64,000 nt of DNA from Synanceia verrucosa. Its lineage: Eukaryota; Chordata; Actinopteri; Perciformes; Synanceiidae. Each line of letters begins with the position of its first letter. The stretch's first letter is position 1. Under the pieces are notes generated by a model. The model worked only from the letters and a program-made list of their open reading frames with translations. It searched no databases and was not told the origin of the DNA. The position numbers were made by a program, and so were the translations under genes. Shown here piece after piece: positions 11,791-24,911 of the stretch. Where the stretch lies: contig CM056569.1 in the NCBI GenBank assembly GCA_029721515.1, positions 16,461,007 to 16,525,006 on the forward strand, in the 5' to 3' direction.

Positions 11791-14459
11791 AACAGACACT
11801 AGTGGTGCTCTTTGACATGTCCAAAGCATGCTGATGATGATGATACTGGAGCTGGTAGAGTAGAGTTGACTATATGAGGCTGTAATAGTGAAGAGTTTTA
11901 GCAGAGAGTGCATCCAGCTATGAGAGAAACCATGCATCGTTCAGTCACTGCACCGCTCAAAGCAACCTAAGCTCACAGTTTTAATTCCTGCAGTACTTCT
12001 ATGGCTTGTTGGTTTGATATTCTATGAAAGCTGAGAAGGTACAACATTTAGTCAGTGCGAAGCTGTGGCTATTACCTGGAAGCTGCACTTACTGTTACCA
12101 ATCTCCCTAGTCTCTTCTCATTCCCGAGACATCAGCAGTGCTTTGTGTGTTTTTTTTTCTTTTGATTGTTTCTGGGCATGCCAGCCAGGCTGTTAGCCTG
12201 ACAAAATAACCCTTTTCTTGTTTCTTGTTTTTTTCTTGTTGTTCAAGTTCAGTCTGGTAGTCCCTCATAAACCCAGCATACAGGAATATTAAGGGTAAAC
12301 CTTACCAACCTTAAAATAAAAAAAGAAAACAAACAAAGAAGCTCAATGGAAATAATGAGACGTTTAAAACATAAATTTTCCTTTCAACCAACACAAAAAG
12401 ATGTATTTCAACCCAACATAAATACCAACAAATTCAAACCGCAGCTCAGTTCTTTATATTTTTAACACAAAAATATTTTTTTTTCAGTTCAGGGGGTAAT
12501 GTTTAATTTCTTCAGTTAAAAAATAATCCATTTGGATTCGTCCATGAAAAAAAAAAGTTCTTAGTTTTCTTATCCATGACAAAGGAAAAATCCCTGTTCT
12601 TCAGCATGAGTGTAAATAAACTTGTGTTACTGTTGTACTAATAGTCATGATACTGGTATTTGTATTATAGTCTGTATTAATAGATAGTAGTATAATAGTA
12701 AGAGGAGTAGTTTTTTTTAATCATCATAATTATTATTAGTAGTAGTAGTGTTAGTATAACTATTAGCATTATTGTTATTAGTTCTAGTATTTGCATTAAT
12801 TGCATTTTAATTTTATTGAGGATGTGCATATGTGCTACCGTGAGCCATGCGGCTCATACAGCATGCCTAGAGAACAGACGGCTTTTGAAGTCACAGTATT
12901 TATTTATTTTATTTATTTCAAGTAGATTTTATTTGACTCATACTCATAAATTTGTTATTGCTAATAAAGGTTGGTCAGGTGGAATGGCGCAAGGGGGGGG
13001 CGTCCAAATAAAATTTCCCTTAGGGCCTCAATTTGGTCAGGGGTGGCCCTGACTGCTTCTGAACTGTCCAAGCTGACCTCAGGTGAAAACAAACCGCAGG
13101 TATATTCCAGTTGTGGGCGCCTGATTGACTTGACGTGCGATTGATTTCATGGAAATCTTCATGTGTTTCAAGACGAGAGTGCAAAGTGAAGGACAAGTTT
13201 GATTGATTTTTCTGTTGTTACTTTTTATTATCCCTGGACACTTTACACTCCTCTGGCTTTGTGTTGTCTGATCTTCCTGAAAGCTCTTTATCTCTTTGAC
13301 TCTCTCACTTCCAATCAAATCGTAAACTCTCGCCAAGGTCACAGCACTTTGGAGAGATCCTGGCGATGTTGGTCTTTCAGTCTGCCCAGTTCTCGATACA
13401 TCCAACACCTTCATCAACACAGTGTGCTGTTAAAGTCTTTCTCTTCAGAAACTGAGAATACTCATAACACAAGGTCAACATCAGCGAAGCGTACATGAGA
13501 GAAAAGTATTTCACTTTGTGCTGTAGCCAAGGTTACCAGGCGCACATTCACTCACATCCCACTAAATATTCCAGACACAGCTCCACCCTGCAAACCCTCC
13601 ACTACATGAAGCACCACGGTCGCTCTAACTCATCGGCCCCAGAAGACTGACGAGCGCTGAAAAATGTGAGGTCTATTTGGGTAAATGATTCAAATTACCC
13701 TGTAGAAATAAAGGCTCAAGTGAAGTTAAACATACTGTAATAAGGACCTTGGACATGGTGTGTTCACTGCTCAGTATTCAGTATATCAAACAGGACAAGT
13801 GAAAGTCAAAGCTGTGTTTGGGGGAGTTTCATAAAAAATGAAAGTAGTCCAAAACTTTCTGATCCTGCAAGTTTTGTCAAAGTTGTATCAAGGCACCCCA
13901 CGAGAATCCACCAACCCAAACCTCAGGCCCAGGAGCAGGTCTGAGCTCTGAATATTTGAGTATTTCGCTTTGTTTCGCCTCTTCTTTCCACCACACGGCT
14001 CAAACAAATTGCCAATAAGTCCACACTAAAAACCTGACACTTCATCAAATAAACATATGCCTTGTTGAAAATGAGGTGAATCATCAGTGAACATGCCCAT
14101 CAGCACAGACTGTCTGATTTACATAATAATCATAATAAAACACATCCATCCTATTTTCCAAAGCAGTGATGAATGTGGTTCACGTTATGGGAGAAACCAG
14201 AAGGGGACAGGGGACAATTCCAATCACATGGAAAATTCTTACAAATTACCCAAGAGCAGTGGGGAAAAAATAGGTATGAATTATATGTGATGCACAGGGA
14301 CGCTGTGCGAGGGGTGGCACCAAAGCAATGGTGGGAAAATTATTTTGAGTCTGCATTTTCAGCATTTAACAGCTTTGTTTGTTCATGAGTAAATGATATG
14401 ATCAATAACAGGCACATCACTGTTCAGACAGTTATCCTTCATTTTTATCTTCAATTTTC
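11791..14459. other. No gene recognised
   Basis: Mostly unique AT-rich sequence with TAG/TTA simple repeat around 12660-12790 and a G run at 12991-12998. The 113-codon minus-strand ORF at 13079-13420 overlaps a 99-codon plus-strand ORF and neither shows a domain. Not supported as coding. Confidence 0.45.
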
Positions 14460-14858
14460 TTAACAATAGAAACAACAGGAAAAGTATTCTTCAGTGCTGG
14501 ATCTCACACAAAGCCCCCTCGGTTGCAGGATGGCAAAGGACAATAATGGAGTATATCCCTTTGGACTTTCTGACTTGTCTCCTGCACTACAAAATAAATG
14601 TCTTTGAGAGAATATGGAAACCATCTGACTATAAAAATGTAAATCTTTCTGCTATAATGACAAGAGCTTTTGTATAAAGATGAAGGGGTGGGGGGGGAGG
14701 GGAAAAGGGAAACTTGATTTCACTCTGTGCTGTATATTGTACCTGTTTGTTTTGTTTTTGTCTTGGTATTCCCAGCTTATCTTTCGTTCCTGTTTGGTTC
14801 TGTCTTGTGTATGTTTGTAAAATTAATAAACACATAAGTAAAAAAAAAAAAAAAAAAT
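14460..14858 (+). mobile_element. L1-like LINE 3' end with poly(A)
   Basis: An open frame from about 14476 to a TAA near 14676 encodes the C-terminal tail of an L1-type ORF2. It has the RKSILQCWISHKAPS segment, then EYIPLDFLTC and NVFERIWKPSDY, matching the ARKTIL..W...P....W.....EY........F..IW pattern of L1 C-termini. A noncoding tail and an A run at 14840-14857 follow. The element is heavily 5'-truncated, as is usual for target-primed insertion. Confidence 0.78.
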
Positions 14859-15247
14859 AGAAACAACAGCCAAACACATACATATGTAATAATAAAATAA
14901 ATAAATAAAAATAAATAGAAAAGTAAGAAATTTTGACACATACATGTAAAAACAAGGTACACAAAGAGGCTTTCTCATTTTTAACTAGATGGTGAATGAT
15001 AAAACAGATAACAGATGTTATTACATTATTATACGTTATTTTTTTGCTTTTGATTGAGCCAATCACCTGCTGTAATATGTAACTTACCATGAATAAATAA
15101 GATTCATAGATGTAAACATTAAAAAAAAGAGGAAATAAAATAACTGGATGAGATTGTACTAATGATCACTTTTAATTAGAGGACAGAGGAGTTGTATTAC
15201 TCAGTATCTTGAATTTGGTATCTTATCTCTTATCTCAAATGTTTTAA

Positions 15248-15933
15248 AGGGACACTATGTAATTTTTTAAGTATTTTATTACCTCAAATCAACGTCTTCA
15301 TTCATAAATAGATCCTCGTTGGTGTAAAATAACATATGCCAACAATCTGACTTATCCTCCTGGTGAAGAATCAGTTATCTGTCTTTACATAGAGCGGGTC
15401 GCTCATACGGAGGCTTGTCTTTCAAAAACTAAGAACTGCAGAGAGGGACATAAAGCACTACCTGCTAGTACCCAGAGGACAAAATAAATTTCCACTTTGC
15501 GATTCACTTTTCACAGAGAAGCAAGGTGGAGACACTGGTTTTACTTACCTGGCACTAAACTAAAACCTGCACTGTACTTTTGGTCATAATACAAGACCAT
15601 ACTTATGCCGCGCCGAATCCTCATCGCCAAAAAAGTGTAAAAGAGCCATAAAATGACCGGGGCTCCAGGCCGGGGATCCGTGGTGAGTAGATGCCCAGGA
15701 GCGCCCCATGCCTGGCCACGGCCAGCCGGGGCACACCGAGAAGTCCTCTGGACCGGAGGAGGGATGTGGAGGTCCGCGGAAAAATGACTGGAGCTCCGGG
15801 CTGGGGGTTGGGTATCCACGGTGATAGTGGCCACCTGGGAGTTGACCCATTCCGCTTACCGTAGTTCCAACCATGTTGCAATTCATGCAAAATCAACTTT
15901 AACCACTAGATGGGAGATGGGAACAGTGTCTGT
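15248..15933 (-). mobile_element. TTAA-flanked MITE (family M1), copy 2
   Basis: A 686-bp element between TTAA at 15244-15247 and 15934-15937, inverted relative to 10436-11276. Shared parts are the AGGGACACTATGTAAT terminus with the following 150 bp, the CCAAAAGTACAGTGCAGG block, and TTGGAACTACGGTAAGCGG near the other end. The middle (about 15650-15845) is GC-rich, absent from copy 1, and contains two imperfect copies of a roughly 60-bp segment. The 91-100-codon ORFs across that block reflect its base composition and no domain is recognised. Confidence 0.82.
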
Positions 15934-16377
15934 TTAAAGTATAAATATATTATGGAAAAGTGCATCTGATCCCCTTCTGTCTTTGAACTCCTTTACTGTC
16001 ATGTTTCAGCTACATTATCTCCATACATTCTTATTAACGAATACAAAAGCAAGACCATAAATGTCTACGTCTCTGTGTGTGTGTTTTTCATCAGATGTGA
16101 GGGTTTGTTGACCTGTCAGGCCCAGATGCTCTGCAGAGGGGGATTGCAGAGTAAAGTCTTCAGGGCTGCAGCTGATCCAGAGGCAGCCTGAGTCACTCAG
16201 GAGGTCAGTAGGTCAACACATCAAAAGGGAGCTCTTATCTTCACCTTGGATGGGATTCAAAAGACTTCAATCTGATTCAAAGTAACAGGAATCTGACCTG
16301 TTCAACCAATTCACTGCTGAAAATGTACAGTACGTCAGCAGTGTTGAAATAAGCTATTTGTTGACAATTTGTGACTT

Positions 16378-16620
16378 AAAGGGGACCTATGGTGCTTATT
16401 TTCAGGTTCATGCTTGTATTTTGGGTTTCTTCCAGAACATGTCTGGGTGTGTTACTCAGTGTTCATTTTGACAGCAAATTTTGATTCAGTTTTAGTCATA
16501 GTCTTTTGATGAAAATGCTATTTAGTTTTAGTCATATTTTAGTCATCTGGCCAATCAGAGCTGGCAACCAAACCAGACTCTTCGGACTCTGCTGCAGCTC
16601 CACTCTAACTAGGTTTGTTT
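16378..16620. repeat. Fragments of dispersed DNA-transposon repeats
   Basis: AAAGGGGACCTATGGTGCTT with TTTTCAGGTTCATGCTTGTA, then TTTAGTTTTAGTCATATTTTAG, resemble the ends of two short non-autonomous repeats frequent in fish genomes. This rests on general familiarity; no second copy is in the window. Confidence 0.35.
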
Positions 16621-17282
16621 GAATTTAATATTTTTTTAAATTAGATTTTAATAAAGGAACTACTATGCAGGTATTATTAAGGTGTACTTGATGACATCAC
16701 TATGTTACAGAAGAAAAGGTTCAGGATCAGTGTCTCTGTGGCCTTTCTAACTTTGCAGACCTATGACGTGTACAAAAAACTAGATAACACACTAACAACA
16801 AAAAACTTTTTTCATACATCAACAAAAACAACTAGCCAAAACACCTCTTTCTCACATAAGCATATTATTGATTTAATGGTAAAATGCCTTGAAATAGCAT
16901 TTAGACCATTATGAATCGTTCCCACTTTACACAGAATACCATAAAATGTCCTTAGCTTCTCTCCAGCTAAGCCTTTTAAAGTGGATTTCCACACCACACT
17001 GTGTGTCTGGTCAGACCTCTGATTTAAATAACTGGAAAATGCACATGAAATGAATGAGGATTATTCATGAGATTAGAGGTGAGTCGTACTGACTTCCACC
17101 TGCTGATATACAGAGATAAATGGCCTTTGTAATGAAAATACATGTCTGGGGAAGAGTTGTGGACATTATGAAAGGCAGGTGACTATTAGCTCAAATCTCG
17201 GGCTATTTGTCATCATTATGGAAATAGCAAAATCATTTTCTGATATGGGAGCTGGTGGCAATGTGAAAGTTATTATTCCATT
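16621..17282. other. No gene recognised
   Basis: AT-rich, with only short ORFs (70 codons at 16702-16914, 61 codons on the minus strand at 16812-16997). No domain or splice-bounded reading frame is visible. Confidence 0.4.
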
Positions 17283-17440
17283 AAATAGAATAGAATAGAA
17301 TATTTTATTGATCCCCTATTGAGGAAAATTTAAAAAAAAATTAAAAGAAAAACAATAATGCTACAATAATAAAATAATAGAAAAAGTAATAGTAATTATA
17401 AATATTTACAGTTTGTATTAAAAAGAGGATAATAGATTTT
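17283..17440 (-). repeat. LINE 3' tail with AGAAT-type repeat
   Basis: AATAGAATAGAATAGAATA followed by TTTTATTGATCCCC, the third copy of the arrangement at 1003-1140 and 6150-6400. Read on the minus strand it is a LINE 3' end with a TTCTA tail. Confidence 0.55.
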
Positions 17441-17527
17441 CAATCTTTTATTATATTATTTTATTTATAAAATTTAAGGGACACTTAACAGATTTTAGAG
17501 TGGTAGACTAATGATAACACTCAGGAG

Positions 17528-17803
17528 TAGGGGTGGGTATTGGCAAGGACTTCATGGTACGATACGTATCGCAACACTTGAGTCACGATACAATATATTA
17601 TTGCAATATTGTGATATTGAGATATATTGGTATATTCTACATAGATAACTGAGAAATTTAAAATGCAGCTTTGTTGTACATACATATATGTACATATATT
17701 TATATATGTACAGTAATCAATATTAAGATATTAAAAAATTATATCATATCAGAAGAAAAAGTATCGCAATATACTGCCATATCAATATTTTTTCTCACCC
17801 TTA
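17528..17803. mobile_element. hAT-type MITE with 8-bp target duplication
   Basis: The 276-bp unit is flanked by identical CTCAGGAG at 17520-17527 and 17804-17811. Termini are inverted: TAGGGGTGGG on the left and TAAGGGTGAG as the reverse complement of the right. Eight-base duplications and short inverted ends are the hAT signature. The interior is full of ATTG/CAATATT motifs and has no ORF. Confidence 0.82.
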
Positions 17804-17811
17804 CTCAGGAG

Positions 17812-20120
17812 GGTTGAAACTAAACGCTCAGTTATTTTTGAACAATCCCTTAAGTCAAATCGCTCTTAATTTTCACAAATATATTCTTCATACAGTATAT
17901 AAACCATATATAAATGACTATCCCTGGAAGAAGATCTGGACCAAGGACATGACTGTCTATAAACTGTCTTAAACCCCTGCTTTAAGGCTTAGCAGTGAGA
18001 TGATTTGTGGAGTCTGCAGGTCAGATATGAGGGTTTGCTTCAATGCGTCTTGATAAAACTGAGGTCCCGGCTTCAGCGGAGTCATCCTCCATCACTGAAT
18101 GTAGATGGAGATATGTCTTATCGGACCTTTTCCCACAGTCCTGACCCTGTCTCTTACTTTCAGCATCACAGAGCAGAGAAAGAAGCCAGACCACACACAC
18201 ACCATCAGCTGTAAGGAAAGATGAATAGCCAGGCCGGCCAGTCTAGAGAAATAGAGCGCAGAGCTACTGCAGAGGCCACCACTGTATATTGTTTTTTCAC
18301 AGTCCAACGGTGATGTGTGATTATGTAGCTACAGGGCGGCCAAGCCACGCCGCCTCCTCGTGGGAATGAGTGTGTGTGTTTGTTCGTGTGTGAATGCGAG
18401 GTGTCTGTCATGTCTCAGGTCTGGCTAAAGTCTGGCCAGCGCTGTGTTTAGACTGCCAAACCAGAGAAAATCCCTGCAGGACTGAAAGCGCTCTATAAAG
18501 TCAGCTTTAAAACCTGACTCCGATTTTTTTTTTTTTTGGGACATAATTTCAGCCACTCTGGCACATAGCTCACCAACTTCAGTACTGACATCCAGGGATT
18601 TGTTGACGTTATAACTCAAAGTGTCCATAAATTTTCATTAATGTTACTGCACTTCATGTGGACAGAGCTTATTTTAACCCACATTAAGTTTGTTTGTTGT
18701 TGTTTGTGTGTGTATCACAAGTATGTCTCTCATGATAGTTCAGAGATTTTAATCATGGTTGTAATGTAAATCTATTTTTCTGTTGTTTAAATTTACAGTG
18801 TTAACTAAGTATTTGATATGTTGACCATAATCCAGGAGAAAATCCTTTTAGAGTAAATAAGAATGTAATTCATGGAACCTAATTTTATACGATTATTGTA
18901 TAAGTGTATTAATCCATTGGTGGTCATCACAGGTCTGGAATGAGACAACATGCAAAATATGTTTCATTGCCTTTGACAGTTAGAGAGAGATTGTAGCTAA
19001 AGAAATCAGTGTGTTGGTAGGACATAGGATGCATGTCCCATTCTTTACTGACCTATTGATCCTGGCAGCTAATCATCCTTTAACCCAGACATGGGCAAAC
19101 TGTGGCCTGCTCAACTTGTCCAAATTATATTATTAAATTTAATTACATTATATTTACAGCTGCCACAGCGTTAAGACGATCCCCGGCAGCATGCGCAATG
19201 GTCAGTCTTATTGGTCAAACTGCCTGAAATGCGTAACAATTATAAATATAGTTTGTCCTTTAACTGTAACTGTCTGAAAGCGGTATATGGGAATATATGG
19301 AAATACGGAGAGAATATGATTCAACATCAGCATCATCAACTCTGAAAACAAATATGTTGATTAATGAGTGAGAAATTGGCAAACATGGAGCACAAATGGT
19401 TGCTTTCATTAAGAATAATACCAAACAATAATAAACATATGAGACCAAAGATTATGCCTGAGTTTCCCTTATTGATGATCGAAGACGTCTCTTAAGTTCT
19501 TCTTAAGAACAGAAGAAGCCTCAAAAAAAAAACTTCAAGCAAGTCAACGTTGACACTCCTTTTTGCTTGTTGGAGTCATGATGGCTGCAGCCGTATATCT
19601 ATGTGACTTTCAGTGTCATAAGGCAGCCGCTGGGAATGCGTGATGGGAGGGAGGCAGCAGGAAGATGAAACAGAATCTTGGTTCACTGGAAATCAGTGGA
19701 GGGGCTGGTGGGCTGATGGGTAGGGTCAGGGGGGAATGAAGGCACTCAGGGTGGGGTTTGGCCCTGGAGACCGACTGCAGCGAGCCTGACTACGATAAGA
19801 ACAGCTTGTCTAAAGAGGCCCTGTTCTCAGTACATCATACAACTCTGATAAGTGAAAGCTGAAGTGAGCAGCTGGAACGAGGCCATTTCCATGCCTCAGA
19901 GTAAACAAGATTAAAGCTGATTAAGTGGTTTAGATTTTCTCTAATAAGGTTATTTACTGCTGGACCTTGACTGGCCACATTCCTGTACTTGCTGCAGTGA
20001 TATTGTGTGGATGGAGTCGGATATTTACAGAACAAAATACACTGCCAACCACCTTACATGAGCCCCTTTTAGACATGTACTGGAACCCTGAACATATACA
20101 CATTACCATATACAGTCAGT
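17812..20120. other. No gene recognised
   Basis: Includes a T run at 18524-18538 and a fragment near 19085-19110 (CAGACATGGGCAAACTGTGGC) resembling the end of a known kind of dispersed repeat. Short ORFs only, none with a domain. Confidence 0.45.
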
Positions 20121-20124
20121 ATTA

Positions 20125-20220
20125 GACCACCAGTGTAAGGTTCACAGTAACACTTTCTGTGATGGTTGATCCACTAGTATAAGCAAGCTTTTTAGTCAAA
20201 ATGATATCTTTAATGCTAAC
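20125..20220 (+). repeat. R1 repeat fragment
   Basis: TTTCTGTGATGGTTGATCCA and the following AGTATAAGCAAGC...AAAATGATATCTTTAAT match the segment after the MITE in R1 at 3285-3350. Only about 95 bp remain. Confidence 0.6.
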
Positions 20221-20260
20221 TTTAATGATCAGTGAGGAAGAAAAAATCCCAGTTGAACGT

Positions 20261-20722
20261 ATTCTCATGAAGCCGGTCGTATGATATCATACAAAAAGTA
20301 AGGCATAGATTTTCGTGCATATCTCACGAATGACCAGCAACATGAGCGATCAACGCATGCACGAGCTCCAGAGAGAACCCGGAAGTGACAGCCTTAAAAA
20401 TGCCAGACATTCCTTTCACTGTCAGCTGAAACCTTAACATTAAAATTTGCATTGAAGTACGCCCTGACAACACTTCCAGCGATGGTTAGATTTAGGGATA
20501 GGTTTACAGGGTTAGGTTTATGGAACTAAAATGCATATTTCCCGCTAGAAATGTGATTAAAATGGACCCGACCTCATAAACTATTCCACTGAAAACGGGA
20601 GGAATGTCCGCCATGTTTTCACAGCATGCATCGAACATCACATGATGTCCAAATTATTTGGGTTATATATGAATTATAGTGCAATATTTTTCATGTTAAT
20701 TTGTATGAATATTTCATGAGAC
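20261..20722. repeat. MITE-like element with TCTCATGAA ends
   Basis: The left end carries TCTCATGAAGCC and GTATGATATCATAC, and the right end carries GTATGAATATTTCATGAGACC, forming imperfect inverted ends. The middle includes GGTTAGATTTAGGGATAGG-type sequence common in fish repeats. Target duplication was not determined. Confidence 0.5.
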
Positions 20723-20876
20723 CAGGTTGCTTCATGATGCTGGAGGCTCTTTGAGACAACCTGGCTTTAAGCAGACTTTACCTTGTCTGCTGCCTTGTAC
20801 AGTCAGAATAATGTCCGATTGAGCCTGTATATGGAAAGAGCCAGTCACTGTCACAGCGAGCAAGTAGCCATGTTAA

Positions 20877-21292
20877 CTCATTGAGTGTCAGCTCTTTTAT
20901 AAAACTGAAAGTGTCTTGTTCCAGCGTTTTTGACCGTTTTGAGTCATATTTCAAGACCCACAGAATATTTTGTACTATTTCTCTGAAAACACTGAATAGC
21001 TCAAATGAAAGAAGAGACTCTCTATTTCATCATGAAAAAAATGTTTGTTTTTACCTTGTTCCATTCTTGTTTTATCAGAGGTAGAGTAGAGGACACTTTC
21101 ACCAAAAAGACACTTTTTTCCAGCTGCTGATTGCTCTGATCCCGACGTCTCCACTTCCTGCTTTGATCTCTGTGGCGTATACTGTCTTTTTGTGTCAGGA
21201 CTACAAATCCCAAAAGCCCAAAATTGCTCACAGGCTGTGTGAGAGCACCCTCTTGGGCCAGCCACCGAAAAAACACAACGTATATATACTGT
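20877..21292. mobile_element. TTAA MITE (family M2), copy 2, right end decayed
   Basis: Starts after TTAA at 20873-20876 with CTCATTGAGTGTCAG and follows 2803-3243 closely, including TTTGTACTATTTCTCTGAAAA and ACCTTGTTCCATTCTTG. Similarity fades after CTCACAGGCTGTGTGAGAGC. The subterminal palindrome is changed to ACGTATATATACTG and the right terminus is lost. Overlapping 96- and 102-codon minus-strand ORFs are not supported as genes. Confidence 0.78.
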
Positions 21293-21299
21293 ACTTCAC

Positions 21300-23999
21300 T
21301 GGAGTTGGATTCTAAGTGACATAGTGACAAGATTTAATGATGTTCCCAATGTGGCTGACTCAAAAGAGCCAGTGATGAAGAAGAAGAAGAAGGGTCACAA
21401 AGACAACAAATATGTCTGATTAGAGAGATGGCAAGAGTCAAGTTATCTAGTTGTTTATGACCAAATTATGAGATGAGAAAACAGCTAGACTGTCCAAGTT
21501 CGAAACCTAAATAATTGATTCTGAAGCACAATTCAGGCAAGTCGTATTCTCTATCTTCTTCAGGTCTAATAATTCACTGTTGTGAAGTTACTTTGGAAAC
21601 TTGAGCGATGAAGAAAACGATCATATGAGTTGGTCTCAGCATCCAATAAGCCATCTAAACCTAAAAACTTTCCTCTTTGTATGCATTTTGTCTTGATTGA
21701 CACAACCAACTGTAGTCGCTGCAGCACAAAGCCTCCATCTGGTGCTAAACACAGGTTCAGCTGGCCAAGAGTTTAAGATCCCATCCACCATCATCCCAAT
21801 TTTCCAGGTCTGTGGGTGAGAAGAATGCCTAAACCTAAACAACAACCACACAGTGTCATATTTCCTGAGGGATCTGATATTGTTCTAAAATGAGCTAAAG
21901 ATGGACTTGTCTATTTAAAAATATCACGCTGGCAGCTCTGAAAGGCTGTACTTTCTCACAGCAGTGCGTCATGATAAATGCTAACATCTGCTAATTAGCG
22001 CCTAGCTCAGAATATAGCTTGGGTTGATTGGCATGCTGTTAGCGTTGTAGGAATAAACCAGAAATAGAAAGAAACCTGATGATGGAAAATCAGAGTCTTC
22101 ATCCTTTATGGACCTTATCTGACAATTTCACAGTGATCTACCCAGAGGTTGTCAACATGTTTGACTCAAAAACGAACATAGTAACCTCTCCATGGCACTA
22201 GAGGTAAACCCAAGCGATCACTATCGTTAGTAGATTACATCCTCGGGAAAACATGGAGGTTTATGCCAAATTTCAATCCATCCAGTAGTTTTTGTTTGGA
22301 TATTTCAGTGTGAATCCAAGTGTCGTACTAATCAACAGACTGACATTGTCATTCATTCATGTTATCGTGGGTTTTAGCCATGCTAGCATGGAACTGAACT
22401 ATTTTTTACATTCATATCATAAGTAGAGTTGAAGTGAATTTCTAACATATAAACTATATAAAGTAACAAATATATTTCAAACAAAAGCAACTCAAGAGCA
22501 TGCTGCAGTTAAAAGTGCTGCATGTGATAAAGGAGTCTCTCAGCCTGTGGATGGCAGGGTCAGAGAGTCTCCATGGTAATAATGTGCTGCAGGCTGAAGA
22601 GATGGGGGGCTCATCTAATTATGTAGCTCAGGGCTTTTCATGTCATACAGACCGACTGACAGCTTCCAACTGCAAATCTGCCTGCTTCAAAGACATACTT
22701 CCTATTTGACTGCATTATACTGTAGTTCACTCACTGCAGTCTGGGACCATCAGGCTGGGAGGTGAGGAGTGACTTTGTAATGCTACTTAATAAAGATACA
22801 CAGGTACAAGGGTGATGCATGCATCAAATCAGGGCTTTAAGCAAGGAAATTATTTCACCTGGAATAAGATGCATGTCACCAAACAGCTTCATCTGGGGGT
22901 CAGAGGAATCAGCAATGATTGATTTATGCAACAGCTGTCAAGTAAAAAGAATCATTCAGTCATTCAGTCATAACACCTACAGTATGTGTCACACCACCAA
23001 AAACAAAGTTTATGAATAGTTTATGAATAGTAACTATCAAGTTACTACAATGGTAGATGAGTTACTTGAGAGAAAACACTAGGAAATGAGTCTTTTTGTG
23101 GTTCGATATCAGTATATATACATTAATGTGGGATATGATTAAATATTATTTGTAATATTTGTGTAAATGGACTTTTCCCACCCTGTGCTTTTTGATTTTG
23201 AAAATATTTAACCAAGACTATGATCTTTCCTGAATTTTAAACATAAAGCTTAAAATATGCGATCATTCACTCCTGGCACTGCAATATAAAAATGATTAAA
23301 AGTTCATACAGACAAAAGATGGTGTGGGAATCTTCCAGTGACACAGCTAATAGTCTCTGTCTGTTGTTTGGAAGCATTAGGCTGTTTTTATTATACCACT
23401 ATAATAAGGCCTAGCAGTGGACTGTCACACTGATAATTCACCATTACAGCTTTAATTAGAACAATGTCATTATCTGCACCCAGTGACTGCTGCACATGTT
23501 AACAGATTGATGAAAATGTTTGCTTCATTTGTTTTGTCAATTTGTTTCCTAATTTGCAGTGTGTTGAGCTCTCAGGGCCACCGTACTCTTCTGAGGCCCT
23601 CAGCTCCAAGCCCACTGGTACCTAATGCCAGAATAAATGAACATAATAAAATAATTAGATGTCTGGAAATTTGAGAGGAAAGACATTTTTTAATTATTGG
23701 TAGAATAAATTTGTAATTTGGGTTACTATTAACTTACTATCGTGATAGTAATAGTAAAATTATTACAATTATGAAAAAAAAGAATTTTTAGACTCATAAA
23801 TAACTCTTTTATTTGTTATATATTTAATTGCATAATATTTTCTATTTTTTGCTGAAAATTGCATCTTTATTCTCTCAACCCTTGGACTCGCTATTGACGT
23901 TCTGCATGATTTTGATTAGCATTAGCTTGTTTTTACTATGTAACGCTGGACACATGGCAGCAGCATATGATAAGACAAGTGAAGTTTATCCTACAGGTA
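21300..23999. other. 2.7 kb without recognised gene or repeat
   Basis: Includes a short (GAA)n run at 21377-21391. ORFs are below 75 codons and show no domain. No splice-bounded exon is recognisable. Confidence 0.4.
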
Positions 24000-24370
24000 T
24001 TGGGGATTTGCAGAGATCTTTTGGGCTGTGATGCAGTCAGTTTCCACTCAGGAGCATTTAAATCAAGCACAACACCCAGCGTTTCCATTTTCTTCGAGCA
24101 GTCTCTGAACAGTTTCATACTAATTGGCTCATTGTTTAAACTGAAGTGTACCATTTGGCTTCCCCTCCCATGGGTTCTCTTTCCATTATCCCATTTTCCT
24201 CCATCCTTTATGGCCCGTATGTTACCCACCATCTTCTGTGCTCCTCTGGGGAGCAACATAAAGGTGTGTTGGCTATCTAGATCCACACTGTTTAATTCTG
24301 TCCCTGTCAGCAGCTATTTGCACAATGTAATGAGAAAGTCAGTAAACAAACGAGGCCCATTGCTGATAGG
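24000..24370. other. Unrecognised block with overlapping ORFs
   Basis: A 141-codon plus-strand ORF (23967-24392) and a 116-codon minus-strand ORF (23936-24286) overlap here. The plus-strand frame has a hydrophobic middle; the minus-strand frame has mixed composition. I recognise neither. It may be a piece of an unrecognised transposon or a chance open region. Confidence 0.3.
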
Positions 24371-24911
24371 AACGGATGTGTTTGTCACGTAATGGCTACA
24401 ATGCAAAACAATGACTTCAAGCAAACACAGGATATGCTCGTAATCTAAAAAACCTTAAATCTTTCTTTATCATCTGCAGTCTTCCAGCTCCCTCCTGGAT
24501 TTGTTTTCGTATTGAAGCTCATTGCTACATATCTTTTTGTTGCACATCAATGGTTTTCATGCCAAAACCAAAGAAATCCAATCATTCATTGGAGAATGAC
24601 ACTGCAAAAGCAAAAAAACAATGAATGCAGGATGAAAGATTAGCAAATACCCTGATATATAATGTAAATGTGAAATGGGCAGAAGGAGAATTGGAGACAA
24701 TATATCTTTTTCATAGAAGACAGTTGGATATAATAAAATGAATGTTGGCTGAATTCCATTTAGCTGCTTCTGTTTACTGTCACACTGTTAAAGGAGCTTT
24801 ATCATCATCAGTCCCAGAGTGTGAGTTAGTAGTAATGGCTGATAGTTAACCCTGCTGGTGATAACTAAAGCTAACCATGGCTTCTGTCATTGGTAGGCTA
24901 GCAGCTAATCC
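24371..24911. other. No gene recognised
   Basis: AT-rich sequence between the ORF block and a SINE tail. No domain, exon or repeat supported. Confidence 0.4.

Noticed and set aside
13079..13498. 113- and 99-codon opposing ORFs
   Set aside because: Overlap on opposite strands without homology cues.
14629..15090. 153-codon minus-strand ORF with hydrophobic Phe/Tyr runs
   Set aside because: It runs across the poly(A) tail and 3' UTR of an L1 remnant on the opposite strand.
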